Assembly: GCA_035500455.1 (NCBI GenBank)
Contig: DATJXG010000084.1
Span: forward strand, 1-16,540
Direction: 5' to 3'
Length of the DNA stretch: 16,540 bases
DNA from: DATJXG01 sp035500455
GTDB lineage: Bacteria > Acidobacteriota > Terriglobia > Terriglobales > Acidobacteriaceae
Shown: in pieces, positions 1 through 7,129 of the stretch
How the letters are laid out: every line of letters starts with the position of its first letter
Position numbering within the stretch: position 1 is the first letter of the stretch
Notes under the pieces: generated by a model
What the model saw: only the letters and a program-made list of their open reading frames with translations
Databases searched by the model: none
Told to the model about the DNA's origin: nothing
Translations under genes and position numbers: made by a program

Positions 1-846
1 AGAAACCCTGTACACCATAACAAAGGGTGTCCCCATCATAGCTGCTTCTACCGTTGCTGTGCCGCTGGCGATGATTCCCGCCCGGGAGTGGTGAAGAGCG
101 GGGAGCGACTGCGGGACGAAGTGGATGGGCAGGTCGCCGACCATATTCTTCAGGAAGCTGCGGTCGAGGGTTGGAGCTACCGGCAGGAGGTACTCATAGT
201 CGCTCCCGAGGCTGGTTGCAGATTGCAGGATTGGGGGCAGATTCATGCCTACTTCCTTTATGCGGCTGCCGGGCATGAGGGTGATCCAGGGCCTGCCGCC
301 GCCCAGGCCGAACTGCGCGGCATAGTCAGCCCGCGAAATGGCGGGCATCGCAAGGTGCGCCAGGGGATGGCCCACGAAACTCGCATCCACTCCCCGGTCG
401 CGGTAGAACTTCTCTTCGAATGGGAAGATCACCAGCGCCTTGGTCACGTATTTCCGGAGCAGGCGCACTCTTCCCTGGCGCCATGCCCAGAACTGCGGGC
501 AGACGTAATACGCCACGGGGATGCCGCGCTTTCGCATCTGGCGGGCGACACGCCAGTTGAAGGCGGGAGAGTCGATCACTACGGCCACATCGGGCCGATG
601 CCGATCGGCGGCGGCGATGAGCTTATGGAAGAGACTGTAGATCTTCGGCAGGTGGCTGATAATCTCCGTGATTCCTACCACCGACAGGTCGCGGGCATCC
701 ACGACGGTGTCGCAGCCGGCGGTTCGCATCCGCTCTCCGCCCGCTCCAAAGAACCGGCATGAAGGATCGAGGCGGCGCAAAGCTTCCATCAACTGCGCCC
801 CGTACATATCGCCAGAAGCTTCGCCGGCGGAAACCAGGATTCGCAC
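1..846 (-). CDS. lpxB: Lipid-A-disaccharide synthase LpxB, C-terminus cut by window edge
   Basis: This GT19-family glycosyltransferase condenses UDP-2,3-diacylglucosamine with lipid X to give lipid A disaccharide at the inner membrane. The translation opens with VRILVSAGEASGDMYGAQL, the hallmark LpxB N-terminus. It continues with VVIDSPAFNWRVA, YYVCPQFWAWRQGRV, FVGHPL and LMPGSRIKEV, and reaches GTATVEAAMMGTPFVMVYRVS at the window edge, all conserved LpxB blocks in the right order. The 282 codons seen compare with about 380-390 for the family, so roughly the last 100 residues lie outside. I chose the GTG at 844-846 because it places the SAGEASGD motif at the usual position; no ATG precedes it in frame and no clear Shine-Dalgarno is visible. 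TATACAAT about 8 nt upstream resembles a -10 box, so the message could be nearly leaderless. Function is confident; the exact start is less so. Confidence 0.95.
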   Translation of the reverse strand, partial: MRILVSAGEASGDMYGAQLMEALRRLDPSCRFFGAGGERMRTAGCDTVVDARDLSVVGITEIISHLPKIYSLFHKLIAAADRHRPDVAVVIDSPAFNWRVARQMRKRGIPVAYYVCPQFWAWRQGRVRLLRKYVTKALVIFPFEEKFYRDRGVDASFVGHPLAHLAMPAISRADYAAQFGLGGGRPWITLMPGSRIKEVGMNLPPILQSATSLGSDYEYLLPVAPTLDRSFLKNMVGDLPIHFVPQSLPALHHSRAGIIASGTATVEAAMMGTPFVMVYRVS

Positions 847-873
847 GCGATGTATTGTATAGGCCAGGGTAGC

Positions 874-890
874 GCCGGCGTCTCGCCGGC
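874..890. repeat. Short perfect palindrome (GCCGGCG-TCT-CGCCGGC) upstream of lpxB
   Basis: A 7-bp perfect inverted repeat with a 3-nt loop sits 28 bp upstream of the lpxB start, where a -35 region would be expected. Neither strand has a following T-run, so it is not a classical terminator. It resembles the short G+C-rich REP-like hairpins scattered between genes in many genomes. Role unknown. The rest of the 847-1012 gap shows no gene. Confidence 0.5.
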
Positions 891-1012
891 AACCGGGCAG
901 AGTCAACCTTGCTCAGGTTCGAAGGGAATCTGATGCCAAAAGCAAAATCTTAAATCGCCGAGTACGCTGAGAACTGCCGCCGAGGACGTGGAGAAGTGCT
1001 GCAACGCCGCCG

Positions 1013-1639
1013 CTACTTCAGGAATGGATTGCTTTCCCGCTCTTCCCCAATGGTGGTCAGGGGACCGTGGCCGGGAACCACTATGGTTTCGTCAGGCAGG
1101 GCCAGGACCTTTTCGTGAATGGAGCGCATGATTTTGTCGAACGATCCGCCCGGCAGATCGGTGCGGCCAATGCTTCCCGCGAACAACGTATCCCCCGCGA
1201 TCAGCTTTTTCTCTGGAGCAAAATACAAGCAGATGCTGCCCTCCGTATGCCCCGGTGTATGCAGCACGCTCGCGGCCAGCGATCCCGCCTTGACTGTGTC
1301 CGCCTGCCCCAAGCTCTGGTCAATCTCCACCTTTCCCGGGGCAGCCACGCCAATCCAGGCGGCCTGCAAGTCGAGCATCTTCAGCAGGGCCTGGTCGTTC
1401 TGATTGAGGAGGATGGGGGCGCCGGTGGCAGCGCGCAGCTTCATGGCGCCGCCGACGTGATCGATGTGCGCGTGGGTGACGACGATCTGCTTGACGATGA
1501 GTCCGTGCTTCTGGATGAGGTTGAGAACGTCATCCACCTGGTCGCCGGGGTCGATCACGATAGCTTCGCGCGAGGCTTCATCGCCGATGACGGAGCAGTT
1601 GCACTGCAAAGGCCCGACGGGAAGGATTTCGTGAATCAT
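1013..1639 (-). CDS. Metallo-beta-lactamase-fold hydrolase, glyoxalase II-like
   Basis: The 208-residue protein has the full dinuclear metal site of the family. THAHIDHVGG at residues 55-64 gives H56, H58, D60 and H61; H131 lies in TPGHTEG, D150 in IAGDTLF and H191 in PGHGP. This is the YcbL/GloB-like single-domain type: it lacks the long C-terminal substrate domain of classical glyoxalase II (about 250 residues). Likely activity is hydrolysis of a thioester such as S-lactoylglutathione or another thiol conjugate in the cytoplasm; the true substrate cannot be read from sequence. The start is the ATG at 1637-1639, matching the usual N-terminus (MIHEILPVGPLQCNC), although no good Shine-Dalgarno precedes it. 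It lies downstream of secG on the same strand, separated by a repeat-rich spacer. Family call strong, substrate uncertain. Confidence 0.9.
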   Translation of the reverse strand: MIHEILPVGPLQCNCSVIGDEASREAIVIDPGDQVDDVLNLIQKHGLIVKQIVVTHAHIDHVGGAMKLRAATGAPILLNQNDQALLKMLDLQAAWIGVAAPGKVEIDQSLGQADTVKAGSLAASVLHTPGHTEGSICLYFAPEKKLIAGDTLFAGSIGRTDLPGGSFDKIMRSIHEKVLALPDETIVVPGHGPLTTIGEERESNPFLK

Positions 1640-1654
1640 GACGGTCGTTGGCGT

Positions 1655-1769
1655 TTGGTCGTTGGTCGTCGGCTGTTGGTCTTCGTGTCGGCGGTCTTGG
1701 TGACAGAAAACGACCCGCCGGGTGACGTGGCAGCTGCTCTAAACCCACCGGCCAAGGACCAACGACCAA
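1655..1769. repeat. Degenerate GGTC-rich repeat pair in inverted orientation
   Basis: The spacer between secG and the hydrolase contains a cluster of TTGGTC units (about 1645-1685) and its mirror of GACCAA units (about 1750-1790). TTGGTCGTTGGTC at 1655-1667 is the exact reverse complement of GACCAACGACCAA at 1757-1769. The units recur with irregular 5-9 nt spacing. No coding potential is evident. The pair could fold into a long imperfect hairpin in the message downstream of secG. I recall similar low-complexity tracts between genes in Acidobacteriota; this is not verified here. Confidence 0.6.
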
Positions 1770-1794
1770 CGACTGAGGACCAAAGACCAGACGG

Positions 1795-2094
1795 CTACTT
1801 CACCGGCTTCGATTGCGTCTGTGACGGCTTGATTCCCTGCAGAACCGAACTGGAGGCGCCGCGGCGCTGCACCATAATGGAGAGCGTGATCGAGGTCAGA
1901 ATAAAAATGACCGTTGACCAGGTAGTGGCCTTGGAGAGCGCCGTCGCGGCTCCGCGCGGACCGAATGCGGTCTGGCTTCCCTGGCCGCCGAAGGCGGCGG
2001 CAATGTCGCCGCTTTTGCCGCTTTGCAGCAGCACGACAACGATCAGAAACAAGCTGACGACGATGTGAACAATCGTGACGAGAGTGATGATCAT
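1795..2094 (-). CDS. secG: Preprotein translocase subunit SecG
   Basis: SecG is the small third subunit of the SecYEG protein-conducting channel in the inner membrane. The 99-residue product has the two-helix layout: a first membrane segment (about residues 3-24, VTIVHIVVSLFLIVVVLLQ), the conserved cytoplasmic loop QSGKSGDIAAAFGGQGSQTAFG, and a second segment (about residues 52-72, TWSTVIFILTSITLSIMV). The tail is short and polar. I chose the ATG at 2092-2094 because it starts just before helix 1; a longer in-frame version to 2145 would add 17 residues not typical of SecG. The Shine-Dalgarno is weak. It lies 66 bp downstream of tRNA-Leu on the same strand. Confidence 0.95.
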   Translation of the reverse strand: MIITLVTIVHIVVSLFLIVVVLLQSGKSGDIAAAFGGQGSQTAFGPRGAATALSKATTWSTVIFILTSITLSIMVQRRGASSSVLQGIKPSQTQSKPVK

Positions 2095-2160
2095 GAAGAG
2101 TATCCAATTGCCGGCCGGCAATCGCCAACCGGCAATCGCGGACAAGCGCGCTCAATATTT

Positions 2161-2245
2161 TGGTGCGGAAGGGGGGATTTGAACCCCCACGCCTTTCGGC
2201 GCCACCCCCTCAAGATGGTGTGTCTGCCAGTTCCACCACTTCCGC
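2161..2245 (-). tRNA. tRNA-Leu, anticodon GAG, CCA encoded
   Basis: The reverse strand folds into a class II tRNA. The acceptor stem GCGGAAG pairs with CTTCCGC. The anticodon stem CCATC/GGTGG has one T-G pair and closes the loop TTGAGGG, giving anticodon GAG (reads CUC and CUU). A long variable arm CGCC-GAAA-GGCG marks leucine. The T arm is GGGGG-TTCAAAT-CCCCC, followed by discriminator A and an encoded CCA at 2161-2163. The 85-nt length fits tRNA-Leu. It lies directly upstream of secG and could be co-transcribed with it. The 2246-2455 gap before it shows no gene and no convincing promoter. Confidence 0.97.
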
Positions 2246-2455
2246 ACGTTAAGAAGGCTGAGTTATTAGCGCCTTTGACTGCCCTTCGGGGTACAGGGAT
2301 TCCGGGAGTCGTGACGCTCAGGACAAACATGAATTTTATCACGGGTGGGCCTTTGGCCGGTCGGCCACGCCTTGAGTTGACGCGATTAGGCAGCAAGGGT
2401 TTACTTTCCTGCCGTGCCTGAGACTCTTGTGGCCGTGCCGGGGACGGGCCAATCA

Positions 2456-2713
2456 CTAGCAAACTTCTCCGATGCTCAAGCGCCGGATTATATCGTCATA
2501 TCGAGCAACCAGACCTCGAACCACGTCGGCGTCATTTTGGGCTGCCGCTTGACGTTTCTGCTCAAGAACATCAGCAAAGGTTGGGTCGAGTCCGCGCAGA
2601 GTTTCACGGAGCGCGGTTACTTCGTGCAACAAAGAAGAAAGCATCACGTAGTTCGACCGTCCATCTGTCGCCAAAGCAAGCAAAGCGTCCCTCAAGGCGT
2701 TCTCGTTCACCAT
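2456..2713 (-). CDS. Small helical protein of unknown function
   Basis: I do not recognise a family. The 85-residue product is predicted to be mostly alpha-helical, charged and without signal peptide or membrane segment. Hydrophobic residues spaced as in a short coiled coil run through about residues 20-75 (MLSSLLHEVTALRETLRGL, then VLEQKRQAAAQNDADVVRGL). The start is the ATG at 2711-2713, preceded by AGGAG at 6-nt spacing; an in-frame ATG further upstream (2782) has no such site. The good ribosome-binding site, acceptable length and codon use support a real gene. It could be a small regulatory or structural cytoplasmic protein. The 219-bp gap between it and the CHAT gene stop contains only a decayed GCAAAG repeat. 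Confidence 0.6.
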   Translation of the reverse strand: MVNENALRDALLALATDGRSNYVMLSSLLHEVTALRETLRGLDPTFADVLEQKRQAAAQNDADVVRGLVARYDDIIRRLSIGEVC

Positions 2714-2892
2714 AGCTATCTCCTGTAAGAGAAAGTGTCGAATGCGGGTGCCACGACTCCCGAATGTCGTTGCCTCGGCCAATCGGGAATCAATATCTTC
2801 AGTTTTGGGCTCCCCGGCCGCTGCGTCGGCCTTGAGGGATTGTATTCCGTGTTTGGTTAGCCGGTTTGCAGCAGGTTTTCACAGTAACGAAT

Positions 2893-2915
2893 GCAAAGGA
2901 CGCAAAGTCGCGAAG
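2893..2915 (+). repeat. Decayed GCAAAG repeat, 9-nt period
   Basis: GCAAAG occurs at 2893 and 2902, followed by the degenerate GCGAAG at 2910. The same unit appears inverted as CTTTGC at 14106, 14115 and 14124 with exact 9-nt spacing. Both copies are intergenic. It looks like a dispersed intergenic repeat family rather than a coding element. Confidence 0.5.
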
Positions 2916-2932
2916 ACACCAGGGCCCGCGAA

Positions 2933-5443
2933 TCAGCCGAGACGCGAGTACAGCTGAAAGGGCGCCCAATAAAAGGGATTGCGGAAGGCGCTGTGGTGCA
3001 AGAGGGAAAGCTTGGCGGCGCGCAGGGCGGCGTCGGGGCTGGCGCCGTGGTTTAGTCCATCGTAAAACCGGTCCATGAGCAGCACCGTGGAGGCGTCAGT
3101 TACCTCCCACAGCGCGGCGATCACATTACGCGCGCCGGCCCTGAGAAAGGCCCACGAGAGGCCCACCAGGCCTTCGCCCGCATACGAGCGTTCACCCTGA
3201 CCGTAGCATGCCGCAACGGTCACCAGTTGAGCGCGCAATGGGTAACGGATAATGTCCCGCGCATAGAGTTTGAAGGAGTCGCCTTCGGTCTCCCCGGCGG
3301 TCGCCGGTCCGTTCGAGAGCACGACTGCTGAGTCGAGAGGACTCAGGCGGCTGGCGGTTCCGTGGGCCACGAAATGGATGTAGAAAAATTGCCCAGGATT
3401 GCTGGCCATGTAGGCGGCGGGAGTGGCCGCTCCCCGCGACAATATTTGCTCGGCTGTTGCGGGGAAATGGCGGGCGACGTTTTCCATCTGGGTGGCCGCC
3501 TGGGCAAGTTCAGGATATTTATCATTCGGTGCGATGCTGTTGCCTACCAGCAGCAGGCTGCGAACTTCCTTCCCGCTTCTCGCCTCCCTTTTCTCCCGGC
3601 CCGGTCCATCGGCGCCGAGCACACGCAAGGAACTGGCGTTGGCAATGGTGACGTCTTCGATCCAATAGTGCGGCCTGGATTCGGGCTGCGACGCGGGAAC
3701 AAGCAGAGTCTCGAAATTCAAGTTGTTCAAGCTTCCATCGGGAACGACCAAAACCCTGGCATCCTTGGTCAGTAACCCTGCTGCGGGCGAAATCAGAGTG
3801 CGATAGAGCCATTGCCCGTCGTTATCGGATGCTTCCATGACGTCCTGCGGACCGGCGAGCGCCTTGCGATAGCGTTGCACGGCGGCGTCAATCTCGGCGC
3901 CGGGAGGAAGGCTGAACAGGCTGGTTTTGCGCGCGGTAATGGCCCATAGGTACGAGTGCTTCGTTCCCAGCCAGTAAAACAGGACGGCGGCCTGGGCTTG
4001 CCGGGCAATCTGCCGAGGATTCAGCGGCTGCGCGGCTGAAGCTGGCTTTGGCACCGAAGCCAGCCCTTCCGCCAGAGCGCGTGCGCGGCTGTAGTCGGCC
4101 CAGCGGAGCGCATCGTCGGCTCTGCCATGCACGATCAGGAAATTGAGATAGTCGTTGTAGATGCGGGAAGCGTTAGAAGAAAACGGCAGCCTGGAATCGT
4201 TGCGCCGGAGCGAATCCCGGGCGGCTTCGAAGGTGGCCAACGCAGCCCGATATTCGCGGTCCGCGGCGCCGTCGTGCTGCTCGTCCTCATAGAGGCGCGC
4301 CAAGCCATGTTCGGCCCGCCACTTGAGGGAGGCGTTGCCATTCGGATCGCGCTCGACCTCGCGGAAGATTCGCTCCGCCTCCTTCGGTTCGTGGGATGCA
4401 GCGGCAATTAGCCCTTGTACCAGGAGGGGATAGAGTTCATCCAGCTGGTTGTGATCCGCTTGCGCCAGGGCGAGGGCATCGGAGGAGTACTTGCGAGCGT
4501 CCGCAAGATCACCGGTTTCGACCGAGACCAGCGCAAGCGCCCGTTCAGAGTTATAAATATGCTGCTTGCTGGCGATCTCATCCGCCAGGTGGAGCGCCTG
4601 GCCATACGACTGCTTAGCCCGGGAGAAGTCCTGCTGTTCCGCATAGACGTACGCTGCATTGCTCAAGTAGGAGAGCTGATCGATGACATTCGACAGCTCC
4701 ACCGCGCGCTGCTCCGCCTGCTCGGAGAAAGTCAGCGATCGTTCCGCATCGCCAAGGTTGTAATACGCCCATCCGAGATTGCCGAGCGCTTTGGTGGCAA
4801 GGCCTCTCGCCTCGATCGCGTCTGAACTCTGCAATGCTGACTGCGTCCAATCCACAGCCTCATCGAAGTGCTGGACTTTGAGCGCATAGACTCCGAGATT
4901 GAGGAAGGCTGACGCTTCCAGAAAGCGATCGCCGTGTTCGCGGGCAAAGGACAGGCTCTTTGCGAAGTATTCCCGCGCCAACGGGAACTGGCCGCGTTCG
5001 ATGGCGAGCACTCCCTCGGCTCGCGGCACACCGCCGCAGGCCAGGTCGGGGGCCGTCGTGCATAACTTCTCCGCCTGTCCCAGGCTGCGGTCCGCGTCCG
5101 CGAATGAGTGCAAGCGTGCGTATGCCACGCCCTCGATGGCCAACACTTCAATTGCATCATCTTGCCCGGCGGGAGATGCGGGTTGGGAGCTGAGCAGCGT
5201 GATTGCCTCGCGGCTCATCCCGCGCCACAGCAGAGATTCCGCCTCCAGGATTCTGAATTTCCACGCCCACTGCGGACTGGAACTTTCGAATCGCAGGCGC
5301 GCGCGATGGCATTCGTCCTGACTTTTCTTCAGATCGCCGCGAAGGAACGCCTTGGAGGCGGCATCGAACAAGGCCTGCGGGCTTTCGCGATGGGTACACG
5401 CAAGCCCGCAGGCCAGGACGAAAAAGAAAGCAGCGGAGACTAC
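2933..5443 (-). CDS. TPR-CHAT domain protease (caspase-like), probable lipoprotein, start unresolved
   Basis: CHAT domains are caspase/separase-clan cysteine proteases, often effectors or processors in conflict and cell-death systems. Numbering from 5443, residues about 30-430 are a run of TPR-type helical repeats (for example FLNLGVYALKVQHFDEAVDW and GNLGWAYYNLGDAERSL). Residues about 540-836 are the CHAT domain. The catalytic dyad is present: His694 in HFVAHG (codon 3362-3364) and Cys746 in VTVAACYGQ (codon 3206-3208), followed by the typical GLSWAFLRAGARNVIAALWEV block. A hydrophobic N-terminus with lipobox-like VLAC and GLAC suggests export and lipidation. No ATG, GTG or TTG occurs in frame near it. 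The frame opens at a GTA overlapping the upstream stop (GTAG); the first downstream candidate, TTG at 5369-5371, would remove the signal, and the first upstream ATG (5707) overlaps the upstream gene by 268 bp. It is last in the sigma/anti-sigma operon. Confidence 0.88.
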   Translation of the reverse strand, partial: VVSAAFFFVLACGLACTHRESPQALFDAASKAFLRGDLKKSQDECHRARLRFESSSPQWAWKFRILEAESLLWRGMSREAITLLSSQPASPAGQDDAIEVLAIEGVAYARLHSFADADRSLGQAEKLCTTAPDLACGGVPRAEGVLAIERGQFPLAREYFAKSLSFAREHGDRFLEASAFLNLGVYALKVQHFDEAVDWTQSALQSSDAIEARGLATKALGNLGWAYYNLGDAERSLTFSEQAEQRAVELSNVIDQLSYLSNAAYVYAEQQDFSRAKQSYGQALHLADEIASKQHIYNSERALALVSVETGDLADARKYSSDALALAQADHNQLDELYPLLVQGLIAAASHEPKEAERIFREVERDPNGNASLKWRAEHGLARLYEDEQHDGAADREYRAALATFEAARDSLRRNDSRLPFSSNASRIYNDYLNFLIVHGRADDALRWADYSRARALAEGLASVPKPASAAQPLNPRQIARQAQAAVLFYWLGTKHSYLWAITARKTSLFSLPPGAEIDAAVQRYRKALAGPQDVMEASDNDGQWLYRTLISPAAGLLTKDARVLVVPDGSLNNLNFETLLVPASQPESRPHYWIEDVTIANASSLRVLGADGPGREKREARSGKEVRSLLLVGNSIAPNDKYPELAQAATQMENVARHFPATAEQILSRGAATPAAYMASNPGQFFYIHFVAHGTASRLSPLDSAVVLSNGPATAGETEGDSFKLYARDIIRYPLRAQLVTVAACYGQGERSYAGEGLVGLSWAFLRAGARNVIAALWEVTDASTVLLMDRFYDGLNHGASPDAALRAAKLSLLHHSAFRNPFYWAPFQLYSRLG

Positions 5444-6387
5444 GGTGCGGTGTTGCCGTTGGCCTTGGCTCCGCCCGCCAGCAACTTCCCGCCACCGATG
5501 CAGCCCAGGCGCATGTCCGCCATGTTCAGGGCGAAGTAGTTGCTGTACGGCTTGAACGCGGGCTCGCCAAAGCCGTCGTAGGAAGGCTCGAGGCCCACTT
5601 CGATCTCGCCCAGCGCAACCGTGCCAAAGTAGGGAATGAAGATCACGTTCCCGAAGGTCTTGACTCCCGGAACCGGAATCGGCCCGATGCTTTTCACCAG
5701 TGCGCATTGCAGCTTATCGGTTTTGCGCTCGTCCTTGCCCTTGGCGCGCTTGCGCAGATCCTCAATGTTGACGATCTCGGCATCGTACTGTTTCTTCAGC
5801 GTTTCAGGAAGACCTTTGGCGCCGGCGATGCCGTCGAGCTGCCGCTGCACTCGTTCCAGGAAGCCGGTATCCTGCAGGTAGGTACGGTCATCGGCCGGTT
5901 GTTCGCCGCAAATCGCGAGATCGAGTTCGATCTGCACGGGGAAGCCGGCTACCCGCAAGTTTTCGAACCGCGTGCCCAGGAAGGTCACCTTGGGAACGTG
6001 GCCGTTGATCAGCGCGTGCTCGGTGGAAACCTGCGCCACCATGCGGTCGGCGGTGATGACCTCGAACACGTTCAGGCCTTCAATGACCGAGGTGGATAGC
6101 GTTACCCAGCCGGAATGATCATTGCCCCACAGGTCTTTCTTGTTCTTGATCAGGCTGCCCGAAACCGACGTGCGCCCCGACCTGAATGAAATCAGTCCCT
6201 CGATTGTGGTTTCGCCGACCTCTTCCGTGAGGTGGCCTTCGCGGCGTGTCCTCTCGAATGCAAGCCGGCCATAGTTCTCGAGCTGCTGCTTGACTGGATG
6301 TTCCAGGGCGCCGCTGAGTACCTGGGCTTCGGCGTGATACACGTGATACTTCTCTTTGACGGATCCCACATTTGCGAGCGCGGCCAT
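5440..6387 (-). CDS. Protein of unknown function between anti-sigma factor and CHAT protease
   Basis: I do not recognise this 315-residue family. It has no signal peptide or membrane helix. Most of it appears beta-rich (for example SRSGRTSVSGSLI-like strands, VPKVTFLGTRFENLRVAGF, and TFGNVIFIPYFGTVALGEIEV). A charged helical insert at about residues 190-225 (LKKQYDAEIVNIEDLRKRAK) interrupts it. The C-terminus, YFALNMADMRLGCIGGGKLLAGGAKANG, is glycine-rich. A well-placed GGAG lies 8 nt upstream of the ATG at 6385-6387, which begins 32 bp after the anti-sigma stop, so co-transcription is likely. Its stop TAG (5440-5442) overlaps the first codons of the CHAT frame, suggesting translational coupling. 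Its position suggests a substrate, partner or regulator of the CHAT protease; that is inference only. Confidence 0.85.
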   Translation of the reverse strand: MAALANVGSVKEKYHVYHAEAQVLSGALEHPVKQQLENYGRLAFERTRREGHLTEEVGETTIEGLISFRSGRTSVSGSLIKNKKDLWGNDHSGWVTLSTSVIEGLNVFEVITADRMVAQVSTEHALINGHVPKVTFLGTRFENLRVAGFPVQIELDLAICGEQPADDRTYLQDTGFLERVQRQLDGIAGAKGLPETLKKQYDAEIVNIEDLRKRAKGKDERKTDKLQCALVKSIGPIPVPGVKTFGNVIFIPYFGTVALGEIEVGLEPSYDGFGEPAFKPYSNYFALNMADMRLGCIGGGKLLAGGAKANGNTAP

Positions 6388-6419
6388 GTTATTAGCTCCT
6401 CTCTGGTTGAGATCGTTGA

Positions 6420-7073
6420 CTACTTCTGAACTTGCAAGTCAAATGTCGCGCGGCCCGTTTCCTTACTTTGACCCCCGGGAGTAATTCCCCGAACCACCAA
6501 GCTATAACTTCCGGATACCCGGTTTGCAGGCGGAACCTGGATCGGCCATTGGTCCTGAGTGGACGACGCCGGAATCGTGAGCGACCACTCCAGCCTTCCC
6601 GCCGGATCGTACAAATCCGCAGTGTAGTGCGAGTAGCCGCTTTCGGGCGGGATTCTGACGAAGAGCAGAAATCCCTCTCCCGGACGGGTCGTAATCACCG
6701 GCCCGCCCGATCCCCACGTGCCCACATTCACCGATGCCCAGGGCAAAACTCTGGCATGACTCGACGCCTGGCGCAGGGCCGGATAAGTGACCAGGTTCTG
6801 ATATCCCACGATGACAAGCAGCAACGCGAGAGCAGGCGCCGCGTAAATTGGTCGCAGCCAGGCAAGCCATCCGTGCTTCACAGGGACGACTGTGCGCGCT
6901 TCGGACAGCACGCTCCTGGCCCCTTCGACAAACGTGGAGCCCGCCTGCACATCTACGGCGCACTCCGCGCAGTCGAAGAAATGCTCCTCGAACTCATCCC
7001 GGGTCGAGGGATCGAGTTCATCGAGCAGGTACTTCTCCGTCATTTTTTTTCGAACCACCGCGTCGTGGTCCAT
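6420..7073 (-). CDS. Membrane-anchored zf-HC2 anti-sigma factor
   Basis: The 217-residue protein has the anti-sigma layout. The N-terminal zinc-binding domain carries H31, C35 and C38 (H-x3-C-x2-C in EEHFFDCAEC), preceded by the helix EKYLLDELDPSTRDEFEEH typical of zf-HC2 proteins. One membrane helix spans about residues 75-93 (YAAPALALLLVIVG). The outer domain of about 115 residues looks like a beta sandwich (YTADLYDPAGRLEWSLTIPAS). Such factors hold the ECF sigma factor inactive until a signal is sensed outside. The ATG at 7071-7073 has AAGGA about 6 nt upstream and lies 56 bp after the sigma-factor stop. A run of eight A (7043-7050 on the plus strand as T) occurs at codons 8-10, with a second ATG at codon 11. 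Partner assignment is by adjacency. Confidence 0.9.
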   Translation of the reverse strand: MDHDAVVRKKMTEKYLLDELDPSTRDEFEEHFFDCAECAVDVQAGSTFVEGARSVLSEARTVVPVKHGWLAWLRPIYAAPALALLLVIVGYQNLVTYPALRQASSHARVLPWASVNVGTWGSGGPVITTRPGEGFLLFVRIPPESGYSHYTADLYDPAGRLEWSLTIPASSTQDQWPIQVPPANRVSGSYSLVVRGITPGGQSKETGRATFDLQVQK

Positions 7074-7129
7074 TGCAGTCCTTCTCTCTCCCCCAACGAC
7101 CGCGCGGCAACCGCCGCCCGGCAGGAACC

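Noticed and set aside
1067..2068. Plus-strand open frame of 333 codons across the hydrolase and secG
   Set aside because: It spans two confident minus-strand genes and the repeat spacer; composition is not protein-like.
2354..2367. Small hairpin TGGCCG-GT-CGGCCA between the tRNA and the small gene
   Set aside because: A 2-nt loop is too tight and there is no T-run on either strand, so I did not call a terminator.
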